From SCTD01 sp038256525 (GTDB lineage: Bacteria; Actinomycetota; Actinomycetes; Mycobacteriales; SCTD01), in contig JBBSKF010000003.1 of NCBI GenBank assembly GCA_038256525.1, positions 1-64,000 of the forward strand: a stretch of 64,000 nucleotides of DNA, in the 5' to 3' direction. Position 1 is the stretch's first letter; the number at the start of each line of letters is the position of its first letter. Shown one piece after another: positions 59,392 to 64,000 of the stretch. Position numbers and translations under genes: made by a program. The notes beneath the pieces are model-generated. The model was not told the DNA's origin. It did no database searches and saw only the letters and a program-made list of their open reading frames with translations.

Positions 59392-60417
59392 ATGAGCGAA
59401 ATGCTGCCCGAAGAACTGGTCGTGTCCGCCGAGACCCCTGACCGAAACCTCGCCATGGAGCTGGTTCGGGTGACCGAGGCCGCCGCGATGGCCGGGGGCC
59501 GCTGGGTGGGTCGCGGCGACAAGAACGGTGGCGACGGGGCGGCCGTCGACGCGATGCGCAGCCTGATCGGCACGGTGTCCATGCGGGGCGTCGTCGTGAT
59601 CGGCGAGGGCGAGAAGGACGAGGCCCCCATGCTGTTCAACGGCGAGGAGGTCGGCTGCGGTGACGGTCCCGAGTGCGACGTAGCGGTCGATCCGATCGAC
59701 GGCACGACGCTGATGGCCAACGGAATGCCCAATGCCATCGCCGTCATGGCCGTGTCCGAGCGCGGCACGATGTACGACCCGAGCTCGGTCTTCTACATGG
59801 ACAAGCTCGTCACCGGCGCCGAAGCTGCCGGGGTCGTCGACATCACCGCGCCGCCGGCGTTCAACATCCAGGCGGTGGCCAAGGCCAAGGGGGGAGCGGT
59901 CGAGGACGTCACCGTCTGCATCCTGGCCCGCCCCCGCCACGACGAGCTGGTGCGCCAGGTGCGCGAAGCCGGCGCCCGCATCAAGTTCATCACCGACGGC
60001 GACGTCGCGGGGGCCGTGATGGCCTGCTCGGAGGGCACCGGCATCGATCTCATGATGGGCATCGGCGGCACCCCCGAGGGGATCATCACGGCCTGCGCCG
60101 TCAAGTGCCTCGGCGGCACGCTCCAGGGCAAGCTCTGGCCGAAGACCGACAGCGAGTTCAAGAATGCGGCGGCGGCCGGGCTCGATCTTGACAAGATCCT
60201 CGACACCGACGACCTGGTCCGCAGCGACAACGTCTTCTTCGTTGCGACCGGCATCACCGACGGGGAGCTCTTGCACGGTGTGCGCTACCGCGGCGGTGGC
60301 GCGACCACCGAGTCGCTCGTGATGCGCAGCAAGTCCGGCACCATCCGTCGGGTCACCAGCCAGCACCGGCTGACCAAGCTGCGCGCCTATGCCGCCGTGG
60401 ATTACGAGCACCACTGA
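59392..60417 (+). CDS. glpX: Class II fructose-1,6-bisphosphatase
   Basis: 341 residues from the leaderless ATG at 59392. Signatures of GlpX: WVGRGDKNGGDGAAVDAM, VVVIGEGEKDEAPML, CDVAVDPIDGTTLMANGMPNAIAV (metal site DPxDGT), VCILARPRHDELV and GIGGTPEGIITACAVKCLGG. It removes the 1-phosphate of fructose-1,6-bisphosphate, the irreversible step of gluconeogenesis, and is the main FBPase of many actinobacteria. Followed 6 bp later by the exonuclease gene. Confidence 0.96.
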   Translation: MSEMLPEELVVSAETPDRNLAMELVRVTEAAAMAGGRWVGRGDKNGGDGAAVDAMRSLIGTVSMRGVVVIGEGEKDEAPMLFNGEEVGCGDGPECDVAVDPIDGTTLMANGMPNAIAVMAVSERGTMYDPSSVFYMDKLVTGAEAAGVVDITAPPAFNIQAVAKAKGGAVEDVTVCILARPRHDELVRQVREAGARIKFITDGDVAGAVMACSEGTGIDLMMGIGGTPEGIITACAVKCLGGTLQGKLWPKTDSEFKNAAAAGLDLDKILDTDDLVRSDNVFFVATGITDGELLHGVRYRGGGATTESLVMRSKSGTIRRVTSQHRLTKLRAYAAVDYEHH

Positions 60418-60423
60418 CCCCAC

Positions 60424-61176
60424 GTGCGCCTCGCCACCTGGAACGTCAACAGCATCGGGGCCAGGCTGCCGCGGCTGCTGCCGTGGCTCGAGCAGGTTGG
60501 CCCGGACGTCGTCGCGCTGCAGGAGACCAAGTGCGCAGACGCCGCCTTTCCGTATGCCGACCTGCGTGCGCTCGGCTACGAGGCAGCCCACGCCGGTGAC
60601 GGCCGGTGGAACGGCGTCGCCCTGCTCTCCCGCCTCGGCGTGGCGGAGGTCTCAGGATCCCTCGCCGGCCATCCCGAACCGCGGCTGGTGTCGGCACAGT
60701 GCGGTCCGCTGCATGCCACGTCGGTGTACGTGCCGAACGGCCGCGCGCTCGGCGACCCGCACTACGCGTACAAGCTGGCCTGGCTCGCGGCGTTGCTCGA
60801 GAGACTCGAGTCGGCGGACCCGGCGCAGCCCCTGGTCGTCATGGGGGACATGAATGTCGCCCTGCGCGACGCCGACGTGTGGGACATTCGCGCCTTCTCG
60901 GACAGCACGCACGTCACTGCGGCCGAGCGGGCAGCTCTGCAGTCCCTGCTCGACTGGGGGCTGGTGGACGTGGTGGCGCGACCGGGCAAGGGCGAGTTCC
61001 CCTTCACCTACTGGGACTACCGGGCCGGGATGATGCACAAGAACCTCGGCATGCGCATCGACTACGTCCTGGCGACCCGGGCTGTGACGGTGCGCGACGC
61101 CTGGGTGGATCGCGAGGCCCGCAAGGGGAAAGGCGCCTCGGACCACGCTCCGGTCGTGGTCGACATCGACGTCTGA
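60424..61176 (+). CDS. xth: Exodeoxyribonuclease III / AP endonuclease
   Basis: 250 residues, GTG at 60424. EEP fold: LATWNVNSIGARLPRLL, VALQETKCADAAFP (metal Glu), YVPNGRALGD (Tyr), VVMGDMNVALRDADVWD (Asp-Asn), FTYWDYRAGMMHKNLGMRIDYVLAT and GASDHAPVVVDI (catalytic Asp-His). It cuts DNA at abasic sites and removes 3' blocks. Co-directional with glpX and probably co-transcribed. Confidence 0.94.
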   Translation: MRLATWNVNSIGARLPRLLPWLEQVGPDVVALQETKCADAAFPYADLRALGYEAAHAGDGRWNGVALLSRLGVAEVSGSLAGHPEPRLVSAQCGPLHATSVYVPNGRALGDPHYAYKLAWLAALLERLESADPAQPLVVMGDMNVALRDADVWDIRAFSDSTHVTAAERAALQSLLDWGLVDVVARPGKGEFPFTYWDYRAGMMHKNLGMRIDYVLATRAVTVRDAWVDREARKGKGASDHAPVVVDIDV

Positions 61177-61262
61177 GACCTTCAGGTCCCCGAGCAACCT
61201 GTCGATAGGTCTCCCAACGCCTTGCGCCATCTGGGTGCGGGCGCGAAGGAGGCCTGTCCTCG

Positions 61263-63257
61263 ATGCGTGCCCGGTCCCGTGCGCTGACCGCTCTGCTCGC
61301 CGCTGTCGCGGTGATCCTCACCACGGGCCTGGCCATCGCCTCCCCGGCAGGCGCGTCACCGGCCACCACCGGATCTGGAGCTGTCGCCGGCCGGGTGCTC
61401 GTGCAGTACCGCGCGGACACCCCGGTCGAGACCCGAGCCTCGCTGGAGCGGGCGCACGGCCTGAGCAAGGTCAGGAAGCTGGACCGCATCGGCGTCGAGG
61501 TCCTGCAGACCCGGCCCGGGGACGAGGCCGCAACGATCGCGGCCCTGCAGCGATCCGGCCGGGTGGTCTTCGCCGAGCGCGACGGTCGCACGACAGCAGC
61601 AGCGGTCACGCCGAACGACTACTGGTGGCCGCAGCAGTGGGGACCGGTGAAGGTCAACGCACCGCGAGCCTGGTCGGCCACCACGGGGGCGTCCTCCGTC
61701 GTGGTCGCCGTTCTCGACTCGGGTGTGTCGGCCCACCCGGACCTTTCCGGAAAGCTCACCGCTGGGTACGACTTCATCAATCTCGACTCCTCGCCGATCG
61801 ACGACAACGGCCACGGCACGCTCGCCGCCGGCGTCGTCGGGGCGCTGTCGAACAACGGCATCGGGGTGGCGAGCCTGTGCTGGCAGTGCAAGATCATGCC
61901 GGTCAAGGTGCTGGCGGCCGACGGAAGCGGCAGCTACTCCGCTCTCGCGGACGGCATCGTCTGGGCAGCCGACCGGGGCGCCAAGGTCATCACCATGAGC
62001 CTGTCGGGCGACGACGACTCCGCGGCGCTGCGGAGCGCCGTGCAGTACGCCCGGAACAAGGGTGCGGTCCTCACCGCCGCGGCCGGCAACGCCGGCTGTG
62101 ACTGCAGGAGCTTTCCCGCTGCTTTCCCGGAGGTGATCAGCGTCGGCGCCAGCGACACCACGGACGCCCGAGCGAGCTACTCCAACTACGGCTCATGGGT
62201 CGACGTCGCCGCACCGGGGACGAACTACACGACCACGATGTCCGGGGCCTACGGCTCGTTCTCCGGAACGTCCTCCGCCACGCCGGTCGTCGCCGGTGTG
62301 CTGGCGCTGCTGCGATCGGCCGCACCGCTCGCCTCGGTCGGTGCGATCGAGACAGCGCTGCTGTCGACAGCCGCGCCCGTCGGATACGTCGCCACCGGAC
62401 GGATCGACGCGGCGGCCGCCCTCGCCGCCGTGACCGGCGTGCCCATCACCACGGGTTTCCCGCTGACCGGGGCCATCGGGGCGATGTACCCCAGTGTGGC
62501 TTCCGTGCTGGGAGCCCCGACGAGCGCGGAGTTCTCCGTGCCCGGTGGTCGGGCTCAGAGCTTCCAGGGTGGCGACATGCTGTGGTCGGTCGCCACCGGG
62601 GCGCGCGAGGTGCATGGCGGCATCCTCGGCAGATACCGCACACTTGCCGGGCCGTCATCGCCGCTCGGCCTGCCGACGACGCACGAGACCGCGACGCCCG
62701 GGGGCTACGGCCGTTACAACCACTTCCAGGGGGGCTCGATCTACTGGAGCCCCGCGACCGCGGCCTTCGAGGTCCGCGGCGCGATCCGTGGTGCCTGGGC
62801 GCGGCTGGGGTGGGAGCGCAGCGCGCTGGGCTACCCGGTCACCGGCGAGCTCGGCACACCGGACGGTGTCGGGCGCTTCAACCACTTCCAGACCGGCTCG
62901 GTCTACTGGACCCCATCGACCGGTGCGGTCGAGGTGCGAGGGGCCATCCGGGCCACCTGGGCGCGGCTGGGCTGGGAGCGCAGTGCGCTGGGCTACCCCG
63001 TGACCGACGAGCTCGGCACACCGGACGGTGTCGGGCGCTTCAACCACTTCCAGACCGGCTCGGTCTACTGGACCCCGTTGACCGGTGCGCGGGAGGTCCG
63101 CGGGGCGATCCGCGGCCACTGGGCCGCACTGGGCTGGGAGCGGGGCCTGGGCTATCCCGTGAGCGACGAGTACGACGTGCCGGGCGGTCGCCGCAACGAC
63201 TTCCAGCGCGGCTCCATCGTCTGGGACGCCGGGACCGGGGCGACACGCGTCGTCTGA
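61263..63257 (+). CDS. Secreted subtilisin-family serine protease with LGFP repeats
   Basis: 664 residues, ATG at 61263 after GAAGGAGG. Signal peptide (LTALLAAVAVILTTGLAIASPAGA), a propeptide (about 40-115), then a peptidase S8 domain with Asp152 (VVAVLDSGVSAHPDL), His184 (NGHGTLAAGVVG) and Ser337 (SGTSSATPVVAG). Residues about 415-664 hold five LGFP-type units (LGAPT, LGLPT, LGYPV three times), which elsewhere tether proteins to the actinobacterial cell wall. So the enzyme is probably wall-bound and may process surface proteins. No C-terminal LPxTG. Confidence 0.92.
   Translation: MRARSRALTALLAAVAVILTTGLAIASPAGASPATTGSGAVAGRVLVQYRADTPVETRASLERAHGLSKVRKLDRIGVEVLQTRPGDEAATIAALQRSGRVVFAERDGRTTAAAVTPNDYWWPQQWGPVKVNAPRAWSATTGASSVVVAVLDSGVSAHPDLSGKLTAGYDFINLDSSPIDDNGHGTLAAGVVGALSNNGIGVASLCWQCKIMPVKVLAADGSGSYSALADGIVWAADRGAKVITMSLSGDDDSAALRSAVQYARNKGAVLTAAAGNAGCDCRSFPAAFPEVISVGASDTTDARASYSNYGSWVDVAAPGTNYTTTMSGAYGSFSGTSSATPVVAGVLALLRSAAPLASVGAIETALLSTAAPVGYVATGRIDAAAALAAVTGVPITTGFPLTGAIGAMYPSVASVLGAPTSAEFSVPGGRAQSFQGGDMLWSVATGAREVHGGILGRYRTLAGPSSPLGLPTTHETATPGGYGRYNHFQGGSIYWSPATAAFEVRGAIRGAWARLGWERSALGYPVTGELGTPDGVGRFNHFQTGSVYWTPSTGAVEVRGAIRATWARLGWERSALGYPVTDELGTPDGVGRFNHFQTGSVYWTPLTGAREVRGAIRGHWAALGWERGLGYPVSDEYDVPGGRRNDFQRGSIVWDAGTGATRVV
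62847..63076 (+). repeat. 162-bp tandem LGFP-coding repeat
   Basis: The stretch beginning GAGCTCGGCACACCGGACGG occurs at 62847 and again at 63009, with about 65 identical bases (coding GVGRFNHFQTGSVYWTP). Period 162 bp = 54 codons, so gain or loss of a unit keeps the frame. A third, diverged copy precedes it. Confidence 0.8.
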
Positions 63258-63276
63258 CGGCGGCAAGATGGCCGGT

Positions 63277-64000
63277 ATGACAGATCCGACGGGCGCGTGG
63301 CGGACCGAGCACGACAGCATGGGCGAGATCTCCGTCCCGGCCACGGCGAGGTACGGCGCGCAGACGCAGCGGGCGGTCGAGAACTTCCCGATCAGCGGGC
63401 AGCGGATCGAGCGAGCCCACATCGAGGCGCTCGCCCGCATCAAGGCCTCCGCCGCGAAGGTCAACGCCTCGCTCGGCGTGATCGACCCGGGAATGGCACA
63501 GGCGATCGAAGCGGCGGCGGCCGAGGTCGCCGCCGGCCAGTGGGACGACCACTTTCCGGTCGACGTGTTCCAGACCGGCTCGGGAACCAGCAGCAACATG
63601 AACATCAACGAGGTCCTCGCCTCACTCGCGAGCGAGAAGCATGGCGCGCCAGTGCATCCCAATGACCACGTCAATGCGAGCCAGTCCAGCAACGACGTCT
63701 TCCCCAGCAGCATCCACATCGCCGCAACCTCGGCGATCGTGTCGGACCTGGTCCCGGCCCTCACCTCGCTGGCCGAGTCGCTCGAACGCAAGGCTGGGCA
63801 GTGGGCCGATGTCGTCAAGGCCGGCCGCACGCACCTGATGGACGCCACCCCCGTCACGCTCGGACAGGAGTTCGGCGGCTACGCCGCACAGGTGCGGTAC
63901 GGCATCGAGCGGCTGCGCAGCTCGCTCCCCCGGCTGGCCGAGCTCCCCCTCGGTGGCACCGCCGTCGGCACCGGCATCAACACCCCGGCCGGCTTCAGCG
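63277..64000 (+). CDS. fumC: Class II fumarate hydratase, 3' part beyond window
   Basis: 241 codons visible; open at the right edge. ATG at 63277 (an in-frame ATG lies three codons earlier). EHDSMGEISVPATARYGAQTQRAVENFPIS and FQTGSGTSSNMNINEVLA, HVNASQSSNDVFPSSIHIA, GRTHLMDATPVTLGQEF are fumarase/aspartase superfamily blocks, each as in FumC (DSMGE...TQR, TGSGTSSNMN, SSNDxFP). It hydrates fumarate to malate in the TCA cycle. The diagnostic GSSxMPxKxN loop lies outside. 19 bp after the subtilase. Confidence 0.93.
   Translation, partial: MTDPTGAWRTEHDSMGEISVPATARYGAQTQRAVENFPISGQRIERAHIEALARIKASAAKVNASLGVIDPGMAQAIEAAAAEVAAGQWDDHFPVDVFQTGSGTSSNMNINEVLASLASEKHGAPVHPNDHVNASQSSNDVFPSSIHIAATSAIVSDLVPALTSLAESLERKAGQWADVVKAGRTHLMDATPVTLGQEFGGYAAQVRYGIERLRSSLPRLAELPLGGTAVGTGINTPAGFS

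Overview
This is chromosomal DNA of a high-GC actinomycete. GC is roughly 70 percent, GTG starts are frequent, neighbouring genes overlap by 4 bases (ATGA/GTGA), and many actinobacterial families are present: a Septum_form protein, DUF4245, DUF427, DUF3618, an xseA-linked lipid-droplet protein, class II FBPase, LGFP repeats and an MSMEG_056x-type nitrilase cluster. At least eleven genes look leaderless, with TANNNT ending 6-8 nt before the start codon and usually no Shine-Dalgarno sequence. The genus cannot be fixed from the sequence alone; a Frankia/Geodermatophilus/Sporichthya-like lineage would fit.

Left part (1-10.4 kb): an accessory sulfur/persulfide island. A CstR-like repressor (two Cys, no copper-binding His) is divergent from an MMPL transporter across a GATACCCC-CT-GGGGTGTC palindrome. 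Behind the repressor lie a FAD oxidoreductase with an apparent ATC start, a small membrane protein and a twice-frameshifted DUF2892 pseudogene. A CstB-like persulfide dioxygenase/rhodanese is divergent from a GntR-rhodanese-TauE operon, followed by DUF302-rhodanese and an intact DUF2892 gene. The far left edge carries a truncated SRPBCC-like gene and a stretch with no gene.

11.0-18.2 kb: phosphoenolpyruvate carboxylase, a stand-alone AsnC-type sensor domain, then a copper module (operator, CsoR, CopZ, a secreted His-rich protein, CopA).

18.2-25.5 kb: a tightly overlapping Nit1C-type operon (glycosyltransferase, amidohydrolase, Sll0783-like protein, radical SAM, GNAT-AIR-synthase fusion, nitrilase, flavoprotein). 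Clusters of this kind have been linked to cyanide/nitrile nitrogen assimilation.

25.5-35.6 kb: a secreted GH5 glycosidase, a membrane glycosyltransferase that overlaps a 75-aa LPFTG protein, a TetR-controlled divergent locus with a CoA-transferase family enzyme, DUF427 and DUF3618 proteins, a ZnuABC-type metal importer, a peroxiredoxin, and a tRNA with a UAG anticodon on a short-variable-arm body.

36-44 kb: housekeeping genes (UDP-sugar epimerase/decarboxylase, rdgB, rph, MBL hydrolase, murI, ychF, rmuC, coiled-coil protein).

43.4-48.1 kb: a surface-anchoring locus: UDP-GlcNAc 2-epimerase, 73-aa LPLTG protein, exosortase-family protein with Cys/Arg/His, QxxRW glycosyltransferase, and a secreted choice-of-anchor-P-like candidate substrate, closed by a strong terminator. 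The pairing of glycosyltransferase and LPxTG microprotein occurs twice in this window and is the best candidate for an undescribed system.

48-64 kb: a coiled-coil/Septum_form/polytopic membrane operon, ispH, lipid-droplet protein, xseAB, DUF4245, a PLP enzyme-TetR-flavin reductase operon, glpX, exonuclease III, a secreted subtilase with LGFP repeats, and the 5' part of fumC running off the right edge.
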